DNA of 64,000 nucleotides, taken from a virus. The notes under the pieces are model-generated. The model had not been told where the DNA came from, did not search any database, and worked only from the letters and a program-made list of their open reading frames with translations. The stretch lies in the IMG/VR virus record IMGVR_UViG_3300022074_000015, positions 22,371-86,370 of that record. One strand, written 5' to 3'. Both the position numbers and the translations under genes were made by a program. Every line of letters starts with the position of its first letter. Position 1 is the first letter of the stretch. This document shows positions 19,213-26,586 of the stretch, in pieces.

Positions 19213-20748
19213 ATGTCAGAAATAAGAGTTAACAGTATTATTGGTGCTGATGGTGTAGGTTCGGTTGATCTTCCAAAAGGGAGTAGTGGTATTGGTACAG
19301 ATTTAAAGTTTGCTCCACTTATCATAGACTATAATCCTGAGGGTGGGTCTGATGGTATTGCTAATACACAAGATGTTGAATTTACATTTGATCAACCTAT
19401 TCAATTTTCTGCTACAGCAGGAAACATACAAATATGGCAGAATCAAATTGGATCTCCGGGAATTTTATTAGAAACAATAGCTGTTGGTGGTAGTAATAAT
19501 CCCAGCAACGCAACGATTAGTGGTAATGTATTGACAATCAATCCTACGTCTATTCTACCAAACAGTAGTAAAATATTTGTTAAAATAGACACTGTTGGTG
19601 TTGCTAGCACTTTAGGATCTGAATTTGTAGGTGAAGATAGATATGGATTCACTACAGCATCTGGTGCCTTCCAAATGACTGGTGGAAATGAATTTACCAC
19701 TGGTGGATACAAATATCATATTTTTGATGCCACAGGACCTCTTGTTGTATCTTCTCCTGGTGCTTCTGCCGTAAATGCTGCTATTATGGTAGTTGCTGGT
19801 GGTGGCGGTGGTGGATCTTATCCTGGGGGTGAACGATCTGGTGGTGGCGGTGGTGGCGGTGGTGTTATTCATTACGATGATATATCAAGATTTTCATCTG
19901 GATCATATACTGTAACGATTGGTGGTGGTGGTAATGGTCATAAACCATCAAGCACTGTTGTGGGTCAACGTGGAAATGATACTTATATCACAGACATTTC
20001 TACATCTTCCGATCTATACAGAGCGTTTGGTGGTGGAGGGGGATATTACGAAAACGCACCATGGCCTCAGACTTCACCCCTTAATCCGTGGAATCCTGGA
20101 ATTAGACCATCTGATGGAGGATCTGGTGGTGGACGTAATTCCTATGCTCCTACTCCGAATGCACAAACTCAAGGATTAAATTTTGGTGGTTTTGGCACTA
20201 AGGGTCAGGGAAGTAGGGGTATGGGTAAAGGAAGTTCTCCATACAACAATAAGTATTACATGACCAGTGGAGGAGGTGGAGGAGCGAATGGTGAAGGTTT
20301 ACCAGGATCCGAATATACTTCTCCACCAGCACCACAAAATATTGGAATGAGGGGTGGTGCCGGTGGACAAGGAAGGGCAGTCCCCGAATTCCAAGGTCCA
20401 GTAATGGCACCACATATTCCTACTGTTTCAGTACCTACTTTTGCTCCTCGTGTGGGTCCACAAGGTTATTATGGTGGAGGAGGTGGAGGAGGTGCAGGTT
20501 ATTTTCCCACTTATTCCGGTTACCGCTTTCACGGCGGTGCTCCTGGACAAGGTGGTGGTGGACATGGCGGATTCTATGATCCAACTCAACCAAGTCCACA
20601 TTCTTTTAATGCTCCAAGCCCTAATTATGCTGAGCATGGAGTATATGGTACCGGTGGCGGTGGTGGAGGTAATCGGGGTCCCTACACTTCCTATTATGCT
20701 GGCAACGGTGCATCTGGTATTGTTATGATTAGATACTCATACCCTTAA
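19213..20748 (+). CDS. Ig-like plus glycine-rich adhesin, array member 3 of 4
   Basis: 511 residues: tag MSEIRVNSIIGADGVGSV, Ig-like domain (IDYNPEGGSDGIANTQDVEFTFDQPIQFSA, LTINPTSILPNSSKIFVKI, YGFTTA), TGGYKYHIFDATGPL, then VVAGGGGGGSYPGG and further Gly runs, ending NGASGIVMIRYSYP. It begins 7 nt after member 2. The glycine-rich core GPQGYYGGGGGGG is common to members 1-3 (GPSGYYGGGGGGG in 1 and 2), while flanking loops vary. It lacks an own promoter. Function inferred from the array. Confidence 0.7.
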   Translation: MSEIRVNSIIGADGVGSVDLPKGSSGIGTDLKFAPLIIDYNPEGGSDGIANTQDVEFTFDQPIQFSATAGNIQIWQNQIGSPGILLETIAVGGSNNPSNATISGNVLTINPTSILPNSSKIFVKIDTVGVASTLGSEFVGEDRYGFTTASGAFQMTGGNEFTTGGYKYHIFDATGPLVVSSPGASAVNAAIMVVAGGGGGGSYPGGERSGGGGGGGGVIHYDDISRFSSGSYTVTIGGGGNGHKPSSTVVGQRGNDTYITDISTSSDLYRAFGGGGGYYENAPWPQTSPLNPWNPGIRPSDGGSGGGRNSYAPTPNAQTQGLNFGGFGTKGQGSRGMGKGSSPYNNKYYMTSGGGGGANGEGLPGSEYTSPPAPQNIGMRGGAGGQGRAVPEFQGPVMAPHIPTVSVPTFAPRVGPQGYYGGGGGGGAGYFPTYSGYRFHGGAPGQGGGGHGGFYDPTQPSPHSFNAPSPNYAEHGVYGTGGGGGGNRGPYTSYYAGNGASGIVMIRYSYP

Positions 20749-20750
20749 AT

Positions 20751-20758
20751 ACTAAATA
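20751..20758 (+). promoter_or_regulatory. T4-type late promoter ACTAAATA
   Basis: ACTAAATA, six of eight matches to TATAAATA, in the 32-nt gap before the ATG at 20781; the only promoter-like site inside the four-gene array. Confidence 0.45.
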
Positions 20759-20780
20759 GTCAAACGATAGGTTCAGATAA

Positions 20781-22376
20781 ATGTCATCTACTTTAAGAGT
20801 AAATACAATCACTAATAGCACCGGTGACGGAGCTGTTGATTTTCCTAGGGGAATAACTGGTGATGGATCTAATTTGAACTTTGATCCAAAGATTATCGGT
20901 CATACCCCTACTTTCTTTGGCACTGATGTACCAATTGAAACAAATATCACAATTACTTTCAATCAGAATGTTAAATTTTGGGGATCTGGGACTATTGAAA
21001 TAAGAGAGGGATCATCTTCAGGAACTGTTGCTTTCTCTTTTTCTATTACTAATAATACTGGCGGATCTGGACTGCAGATTGTAAATGAAAAATTAATAAT
21101 CACACCATCATCAAACTTATCGTATAATAAAACATATTTCGTAGTAATCCCATCAAACGGTATTGCTGGTCAAACTAGTGAAATCTATTTTGCTGGAGAT
21201 AATACATATTCGTTCCAGACTTTAACAGCTGCATTTTTAATGTCTGGTGGATCACAGGAATTTATTGTATATAATTCTTCATCGCCTACAAATTATTACA
21301 AATATCATATATTTACAGGAACATCGTCATTTACTTTAGCAAATCCATCGTCTAGTGCTACAGGATTTGCATTGATGATGGTAGCAGGAGGCGGCGGTGG
21401 TGGTGGATATCCTAGTAGCTATCGTGGTGGTGGTGGAGGTGGAGCAGGAGGTCTAATAACAAGAACTGGACCTTCGTTAGGATTATCTGCCGGAACTTAT
21501 AATATGACTATTGGTGCTGGTGGATATGGATATTATACTCCAAATCCAAATCCATCATATAGCAATCAACAATACTCCCAGCAAGGATTTGATACTCACA
21601 TAACACCACCAACGTCACCAACCTCATATAACTTAAGAGCATATGGTGGTGGAGCAGGAGGTACCTATAGTGGATATTATACTAATACCGGTAATCTTGT
21701 TCCTGAGCCTTCTGGTGCTGGAACTGGTGGTCCTGGTGGATCTGGTGGTGGATCATATTCGCACTATAATATTTCTGCTACTCAACCGAACGTTCACCCC
21801 GGTGGTTCTGGTGTCAGTGGACAGGGACATCCTGGAGGTGGTAATACATACTATCAGCCACCTGGAAATGGTTCTGTAGGTGGCGGCGGTGGCGGCGCGG
21901 GAGGTGCCGGAGGAAGAGCAAATTCTAATGGTAGTTCCACTCCAAACTCTAATTATTGGTATGCTGGTCATGGTGGACCTGGACTTTCTGTACCTAGTTT
22001 CCCATTCATTGATGTATTTTCTGGTGGAATAATTCCAGCACCCGATTTCCCTATGGAATCTCAGGAAAGAACTAACGGAACCTTTGCCGGTGGTGGAGGA
22101 GGTGGTGCTGGTCCTAGCAGTGGAAGTAGTGGAACCTATCGTGGATTGGGCGGCAGTGGCGGTGGCGGAACAGGTGGTGGAACTCAAAATCCTTCAGAAC
22201 CAGATTATCCATCTCCTCCCGGAAATCCTCAAAGCAGTTCTTACGGTGATAATGGTGCCAAATGCAGTGGTGGCGGTGGAGGTGGCGCACGAGAGTCTGC
22301 TACTTCATACTATGCAGGAAATGGTGGTTCGGGTCTTGCTATGATTAGATATGCATACCCAGCAGCATTGCTGTAA
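20781..22376 (+). CDS. Ig-like plus glycine-rich adhesin, array member 4 of 4
   Basis: 531 residues: tag MSSTLRVNTITNSTGDGAVDFPRG, Ig-like domain (IGHTPTFFGTDVPIETNITITFNQNVKFWG, LIITPSSNLSYNKTYFVVIP, YSFQTL), TNYYKYHIFTGTSSFTL, MMVAGGGGGGGYPSSYRGG, many Gly runs, and the end NGGSGLAMIRYAYPAALL. It is preceded by its own late promoter variant. It is the most divergent of the four in the Gly-rich region but keeps the FTGTSSF and IRY landmarks. Inferred to be a host-recognition protein. Confidence 0.7.
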   Translation: MSSTLRVNTITNSTGDGAVDFPRGITGDGSNLNFDPKIIGHTPTFFGTDVPIETNITITFNQNVKFWGSGTIEIREGSSSGTVAFSFSITNNTGGSGLQIVNEKLIITPSSNLSYNKTYFVVIPSNGIAGQTSEIYFAGDNTYSFQTLTAAFLMSGGSQEFIVYNSSSPTNYYKYHIFTGTSSFTLANPSSSATGFALMMVAGGGGGGGYPSSYRGGGGGGAGGLITRTGPSLGLSAGTYNMTIGAGGYGYYTPNPNPSYSNQQYSQQGFDTHITPPTSPTSYNLRAYGGGAGGTYSGYYTNTGNLVPEPSGAGTGGPGGSGGGSYSHYNISATQPNVHPGGSGVSGQGHPGGGNTYYQPPGNGSVGGGGGGAGGAGGRANSNGSSTPNSNYWYAGHGGPGLSVPSFPFIDVFSGGIIPAPDFPMESQERTNGTFAGGGGGGAGPSSGSSGTYRGLGGSGGGGTGGGTQNPSEPDYPSPPGNPQSSSYGDNGAKCSGGGGGGARESATSYYAGNGGSGLAMIRYAYPAALL

Positions 22377-22382
22377 TAAATA
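22375..22382 (+). promoter_or_regulatory. T4-type late promoter AATAAATA
   Basis: AATAAATA overlapping the stop of the preceding gene, 25 nt before the ATG at 22408. Confidence 0.5.
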
Positions 22383-22407
22383 ACAAAGAAAGAGGTATTA
22401 AATTAAA

Positions 22408-22830
22408 ATGGCTCATTTTGCTGAATTAGATTCAAATAACGTTGTGACGAGAGTTATTGTCGTCGCAGACGCTGACACTACTGATGAAAACGGTACTGAA
22501 ACTGAAGCAGTTGGTGTCGCTTACCTAAAAGGACTTTTTGGTGAAAATACCAAATGGGCAAAAACATCATACAATGCTAACATCAGACTCAGATATGCTG
22601 GTCCTGGATCCATATTTGATGCTGAAAAGGATTGTTTTCTTGCTCCAAAACCATTTGATTCTTGGACTTTGAATAGTGCCACGCCTTACGAATGGGAAGC
22701 ACCTGTAACGATGCCAACTACGACTGGGGAAATGGATGAGCATGGTATAGTTTGGGAGTGGAATGAATCTTCTTATAAGGCAGATTCTACTAAAGGATGG
22801 GTGTTAAGTAGTCCAATTCCAACAGAATAA
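22408..22830 (+). CDS. Conserved marine-phage protein of unknown function
   Basis: 140 residues. The pattern MAHFAELDSNNVVTRVIVV, NIRLRYAGPGSIFDAEKDCFLAPKPFDSWTLN and WEAPVTMPTTTG is one I recognise from many marine T4-like and other phages, usually beside tail fibre genes, without an established function. Many charged and aromatic residues and no membrane segment suggest a soluble protein, possibly a fibre-associated or assembly protein. It is the last late-promoter gene before the oxygenase operon. Confidence 0.6.
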   Translation: MAHFAELDSNNVVTRVIVVADADTTDENGTETEAVGVAYLKGLFGENTKWAKTSYNANIRLRYAGPGSIFDAEKDCFLAPKPFDSWTLNSATPYEWEAPVTMPTTTGEMDEHGIVWEWNESSYKADSTKGWVLSSPIPTE

Positions 22831-22833
22831 TAT

Positions 22834-22862
22834 TTGACATTACATCATAATTGAACTATAAT
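22834..22862 (+). promoter_or_regulatory. Consensus sigma-70 type (early) promoter, TTGACA-17-TATAAT
   Basis: TTGACA at 22834-22839, a 17-nt spacer and TATAAT at 22857-22862, a full match to the bacterial housekeeping consensus. It lies right after the last fibre-block gene and about 28 nt before the TTG start at 22890, and would let the host polymerase read the three oxygenase-like genes early in infection, unlike the surrounding late genes. Confidence 0.85.
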
Positions 22863-22889
22863 TTAAATTGAACAATAGGAGTGTGAAAA

Positions 22890-23510
22890 TTGGCATTTCA
22901 AAGTGTTTGGTACTTCAGTGATATTCCTGAAGACGTTGTCACTATTTTAGAAAAAGATCTTGTAGATAAGTTTGACCATGAAATGGGTGATTCTCGTCTT
23001 ATGGGTGATGCTCTGAATAAAGATAAGCGCAACTCAAAAAATGCATGGGTTCCATCCTCTCATTGGTTGGGAGGATTCATGTGGCATTATATTGAACGTG
23101 CAAATCGTGAAAACTTTTTGTATAATCTTCATTGTATTGATGGAGAATCCATGCAGTACACACAGTATGGACCCGGACAATTTTATGGTTGGCACAATGA
23201 CTCAGGTCTTGCCTGTCATTACAAACCAGCAAGTGTTGGCAACAGAATGGAAGGTAGAGCACAAGACTTTGTTAACGAGAATACCGAACTAGTTCGTAAA
23301 CTTTCATTTGTTCTTCAACTTTCTGATCCTGATGATTATGAAGGTGGAAATCTTCAATTACTTGATGAGGCAGGTAAGTCATACTTTGCCCCCAGAAAAC
23401 GTGGTTGTGTAATTCTTTTTGATTCTCGTACTCAACATCGTGTTCTTCCTGTTAAGTCTGGTCTCCGTAAGTCTATCGTTGGGTGGACTGTTGGTCCTCG
23501 TTGGAAGTGA
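22890..23510 (+). CDS. 2OG-Fe(II) oxygenase, PKHD/PiuC-like hydroxylase
   Basis: 206 residues from a TTG start with an AATAGGAG site upstream. The double-stranded beta-helix iron site is complete: H102-x-D104 in GQFYGWHNDSG, distal H183 in TQHRVLPV and the 2-oxoglutarate-binding Arg193 in LRKSIVGWTVGPRWK. The latter ending is typical of PKHD-type hydroxylases. It would hydroxylate a protein or small-molecule substrate using oxygen and 2-oxoglutarate; the substrate is unknown. It is the first gene of a three-gene unit with a consensus early promoter and intrinsic terminator. Cyanophages commonly carry such genes. Confidence 0.85.
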   Translation: MAFQSVWYFSDIPEDVVTILEKDLVDKFDHEMGDSRLMGDALNKDKRNSKNAWVPSSHWLGGFMWHYIERANRENFLYNLHCIDGESMQYTQYGPGQFYGWHNDSGLACHYKPASVGNRMEGRAQDFVNENTELVRKLSFVLQLSDPDDYEGGNLQLLDEAGKSYFAPRKRGCVILFDSRTQHRVLPVKSGLRKSIVGWTVGPRWK

Positions 23511-23518
23511 GGTAAATC

Positions 23519-24244
23519 ATGGCAGAAGGAATGAATCATGAGCAAATTCAGCATCAAGAAAGAATTAATAGTGGAACCTCCTGGACAAATAATGAACAAT
23601 TTGACAAGGATGGATATATTGTTGTAAAAGATTTGTGGGATCCTAAAGAATTATTTGTTCCTGTTCCAGAAATTAGAGGACAAATAAATTATTGGGGTAA
23701 AAGAGAAGATCAATACAATCATACACCTCTAGAAGGACAAGTAGAAGGTTCTTTGGCTTGTTATACACGCCCACAATATAAAAGTATTCACTCGGGTATA
23801 AGACTTAAGTTAGAGAAGATCATTGGCAGGAAGTTATCTAATACTTACTACTATGATCGTTTTTATTTTGCTGGTCAAGGATTGGCACTTCATGCCGACA
23901 GACCTGCTTGTGAAATATCTGTTAGTGTTCACATCAGCACTAATTTTGAGGAGTGTTGGCCACTTTGGATTAAAACTCCAGATACTTATACCGATAAGCA
24001 CAAAAATATAGTTAAAGAATCTGGTGAATCGCGTTCTGTATGTTTAAACGCTGGTGATGGTATGATCTATAAAGGTTGTGAACGACCACATTGGAGAGAT
24101 CCACTTCCATCTAGGCATACTGGAAATTATTTCATCCGAAAACTTGGACAAAAAGACGATACTTTTTATCATCAAGTATTCTTTCATTATGTTCTTACTG
24201 ATGGAGAACGTGCTCAATGTGCTAATGATATGGCGAGGGAATGA
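23519..24244 (+). CDS. 2OG-Fe(II) oxygenase-like protein
   Basis: 241 residues. A probable iron site is H125-x-D127 in LALHADRPACEISVSVHIS with a distal His191 in CERPHWRDPLP; the family is, to my knowledge, found in cyanophages. The N-terminal part has FDKDGYIVVKDLWDP, like the start of phytanoyl-CoA dioxygenase-type proteins. It begins 8 nt after the first oxygenase gene, and its TGA stop overlaps the ATG of the next (ATGA), so the three are translated together. The substrate is unknown. Confidence 0.75.
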   Translation: MAEGMNHEQIQHQERINSGTSWTNNEQFDKDGYIVVKDLWDPKELFVPVPEIRGQINYWGKREDQYNHTPLEGQVEGSLACYTRPQYKSIHSGIRLKLEKIIGRKLSNTYYYDRFYFAGQGLALHADRPACEISVSVHISTNFEECWPLWIKTPDTYTDKHKNIVKESGESRSVCLNAGDGMIYKGCERPHWRDPLPSRHTGNYFIRKLGQKDDTFYHQVFFHYVLTDGERAQCANDMARE

Positions 24245-24876
24245 TGAAAACATTAGAACAAATTTTTGATAATGTGGAGTTGATTGGACAAACTCCAAAT
24301 ATGATCATGAAGGTTCAATTGCCAGACTTCATCTTTGATGAAGTTAAATCTTGGATTGAACCATGTAGGTCAATTAAAGACAATGAATATGCTGAGTTAC
24401 TTAATCATCGTAACGTAGGTACCGGTCACAATTCATATCAAACTGGAATTGCCAAGAAGTATATCGACAACACTTATTTTCTTGGTTATGTTATTAACAT
24501 TGCTGAACTGTATTTGAAAACGATCAACCATCAAGGTGTAAATCCGGATGGTAGTTTCTATCGAAAAGTAGTAATGCGTGATAGTTCAGGTCATTATGAT
24601 GGTTATGATATTTGGATGAATTTCACTTATAAAGGGGATGATAATCCAATACACAATCATGCTGGTAGTCTTTCATCTATCATTTACGTTAAAGATGAAG
24701 ATAGTCAACCAACAATTTTTCCATCACTGAATTATATTCATCAACCAAAAGAGGGAGAAATGTTGTTGTTCCCGAATCATCTTGAACACATGGTTGAAGA
24801 AAAACAAACAGAATCTGAAAGGATTTCTATTTCATATAATTTAAATATACTTCAATCACAGGAACAAAGGTATTGA
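24241..24876 (+). CDS. Putative 2OG-Fe(II) oxygenase (H-x-H variant)
   Basis: 211 residues. The C-terminal half follows the pattern of the 2OG-FeII_Oxy_5 family: IWMNFTYKGDDNPIHNHAGSLSSIIYV with H138 and H140, then GEMLLFPNHLEHMV with H183 and the ERISISYNL strand with the likely 2OG-binding Arg. The usual Asp of H-x-D is replaced by His, which may alter iron binding or activity. Two ATG codons (24241 and 24244) could start it; the first overlaps the upstream stop. It ends just before an intrinsic terminator. Confidence 0.7.
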   Translation: MMKTLEQIFDNVELIGQTPNMIMKVQLPDFIFDEVKSWIEPCRSIKDNEYAELLNHRNVGTGHNSYQTGIAKKYIDNTYFLGYVINIAELYLKTINHQGVNPDGSFYRKVVMRDSSGHYDGYDIWMNFTYKGDDNPIHNHAGSLSSIIYVKDEDSQPTIFPSLNYIHQPKEGEMLLFPNHLEHMVEEKQTESERISISYNLNILQSQEQRY

Positions 24877-24881
24877 TATTA

Positions 24882-24908
24882 CCGAGCAGTAAAATGCTCG
24901 GTTTTTTT
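24882..24908 (+). terminator. Intrinsic terminator of the oxygenase operon
   Basis: Perfect 7-bp stem CCGAGCA (24882-24888) / TGCTCGG (24895-24901) with a GTAAAA loop and a run of seven T (24902-24908). It lies 6 nt after the stop of the third oxygenase gene. The last T of the tract is the first base of the next late promoter. Confidence 0.9.
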
Positions 24909-24915
24909 ATAAATA
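24908..24915 (+). promoter_or_regulatory. Perfect T4-type late promoter TATAAATA fused to a terminator
   Basis: Exact TATAAATA starting on the last base of the terminator T-tract, 17 nt before the ATG at 24933. It restarts late transcription for the second fibre block. Confidence 0.7.
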
Positions 24916-24932
24916 TCTAAAAAGCACATATA

Positions 24933-25481
24933 ATGTCCCAGACAAGAGCACAATTATTATCTCCTGTTGGTATTTTTACTGGTACAGGTATCAGTATAAA
25001 TGGCATTATTACTGCTACTAGCTTCGTAGGAGATGGTTCTGGTCTTATAAATGTCGCTGGTGGTGGAGGCGGAGCAGGATCTCTTATTGTAAAAGATAGT
25101 GGAACCTTAGTCGGAACTATCGGAACGATAGATTTTGGTGCTGGTATGAATGTTACTGATGCTATTGCTGGCATCGTAACCGTAACTGCTGCAGATTCAA
25201 ATACCACTTATACTCAAGATTCAGTTGCCTCTGGTGATAATGTAAATCTAAGATTGAGTGGTAACGATTCATCTACGGATGATATTTTAGTAACAGCAGG
25301 TAATAATATAACTATTACATCTGTAACCTCTAATGGTTTTACCATCAACAGCACATCTGTGGAAGCAACTAAAGTTTTAACAATTGGTGTTAGGACAGGT
25401 GCTGCTGTTTCATTTGCACTACCTTCCAGCACATTTAATGTTATTGGAAGAAGTGGGAATAACATTCCTATCACAGTATAA
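24933..25481 (+). CDS. Small fibre protein
   Basis: 182 residues. It opens MSQTRAQLLSPVGIFTGTGIS and has the GIITATSFVGDGSGLINV module with a short Gly run, like the small fibre genes of the first block. The middle contains Asn/Thr-rich strands and the end LTIGVRTGAAVSFALPSSTFNVIG is similar to the end of the 11957 product. Preceded by a perfect late promoter. Inferred to be a fibre subunit; no enzymatic motif. Confidence 0.65.
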   Translation: MSQTRAQLLSPVGIFTGTGISINGIITATSFVGDGSGLINVAGGGGGAGSLIVKDSGTLVGTIGTIDFGAGMNVTDAIAGIVTVTAADSNTTYTQDSVASGDNVNLRLSGNDSSTDDILVTAGNNITITSVTSNGFTINSTSVEATKVLTIGVRTGAAVSFALPSSTFNVIGRSGNNIPITV

Positions 25482-25482
25482 T

Positions 25483-25490
25483 ACTAAATA
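25483..25490 (+). promoter_or_regulatory. T4-type late promoter ACTAAATA
   Basis: ACTAAATA, 20 nt before the ATG at 25511, in a 29-nt intergenic gap. Confidence 0.45.
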
Positions 25491-25510
25491 GATAAAAATA
25501 GTTCTTTAAA

Positions 25511-26578
25511 ATGGCTGATAGGTTTCCACTAATTGCCAATACTAGTGCTAACCAGATACAAGAGATTGGGTCTGGAGATAACTTAGACTTAACGGGAAAT
25601 AATATAACAGGTGTTTCAAACGTTGATGCTACCAACATCAGCCTTACTGAAAACATTAATGTTACTGGAGTATCAACTTTTGCTGGGCAAACTTTTATTC
25701 CTAATGTTACTGGAGTATCTACGTTTGCTTCTGATGTAGATTTAAGTGCTGATCTTGCTGTTGGTGGAGCAACTAATCTTACTCATCTTTCGGTGAGTGG
25801 TATTTCAACATTAGCATCACTTACATTTGCTTCTGTCGGTAATGATACTGAACTTACTGAAGATGGTGGATCTATTGTTATAAATTCTGCCGAACTTCAT
25901 CACAGTGGATCAAAAAAACTTGAGACTACTAACTCTGGAGTTATCGTAACTGGTGGTGTAACGGCAAGTTTATTTACTGGTAATGGTTCTGGATTGACAG
26001 ATGTTGTTGGTCAAGGATCTGGTGTTCAGGTTAAAGATAATGGTAGCACTGTAGGTGTTGCCGCAACAATTAATTTCGGTGGTAATTTATATGTTAGTGG
26101 TTTATCTAATGGTTCTGTAACAGTATCATCTGGTGGTATTGATTCTGGATATTTTGAACTCAATAGTGTAGGTATTCACACTCTATCTCGTGTTGGTGTC
26201 GGAACTGATAATCCAACTGTTCCTTTAGAAGTTCTTGGAAATATTAAATCAAGTGCTACAATAGCAGCACAAGATTTTAACACGACGTCAGATTTAAATC
26301 TGAAAGAAAACGTAGAAGATATTGTTGGAGCACTTGATAAATTAAGTAGGATTAGGGGTGTAAGTTTTGATTGGGTTGGACGTGAAGAATCGTCTTTGGG
26401 AGTGATCGCACAGGAAGTTGAATCTGAATTCCCAGAAATAGTTTCAAGCACGGAACCAAAACAAGTAAATTATAATGGATTAATTGGTGTTTTAGTTGAG
26501 GCAGTCAAGGAGTTGAAGTTGGAAAATGAATTATTGAGAGCACAAATTCACGATATTATGAACACAATAAATAGCTAA
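25511..26578 (+). CDS. Fibre protein with C-terminal S74 chaperone domain
   Basis: 355 residues. The opening MADRFPLIANTSANQIQEIGSGDNLDLTG is closely related to that of the 13949 product. The shaft contains repeated NVTGVSTFA units (about 55-80) and a SLFTGNGSGLTDV module. The S74 domain begins at TSDLNLKEN (Ser260), with GVSFDWVG, LGVIAQEVESEFPEIV, VNYNGLIGVLVEAVKEL and a short coiled-coil tail. It is likely a trimeric fibre processed by its chaperone domain; compared with 13949 it is the same design with a longer shaft. Confidence 0.8.
   Translation: MADRFPLIANTSANQIQEIGSGDNLDLTGNNITGVSNVDATNISLTENINVTGVSTFAGQTFIPNVTGVSTFASDVDLSADLAVGGATNLTHLSVSGISTLASLTFASVGNDTELTEDGGSIVINSAELHHSGSKKLETTNSGVIVTGGVTASLFTGNGSGLTDVVGQGSGVQVKDNGSTVGVAATINFGGNLYVSGLSNGSVTVSSGGIDSGYFELNSVGIHTLSRVGVGTDNPTVPLEVLGNIKSSATIAAQDFNTTSDLNLKENVEDIVGALDKLSRIRGVSFDWVGREESSLGVIAQEVESEFPEIVSSTEPKQVNYNGLIGVLVEAVKELKLENELLRAQIHDIMNTINS
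26566..26573 (+). promoter_or_regulatory. T4-type late promoter AATAAATA
   Basis: AATAAATA within the last codons of the preceding gene, 13 nt before the ATG at 26587. Confidence 0.5.
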
Positions 26579-26586
26579 AAATTCCA

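Noticed and set aside
15740-22300. CRISPR-like or tandem-repeat array in the GGTGGTGGA-rich DNA
   Set aside because: The repeats are poly-glycine codons in continuous reading frames without regular spacers.
16806-22344. Long open frames on the other strand and in shifted frames within the glycine-rich genes
   Set aside because: They arise from GGT/GGA/CCA-rich codon bias of the real genes, have low-complexity Val/His/Ile-rich translations, and lack starts with ribosome sites.
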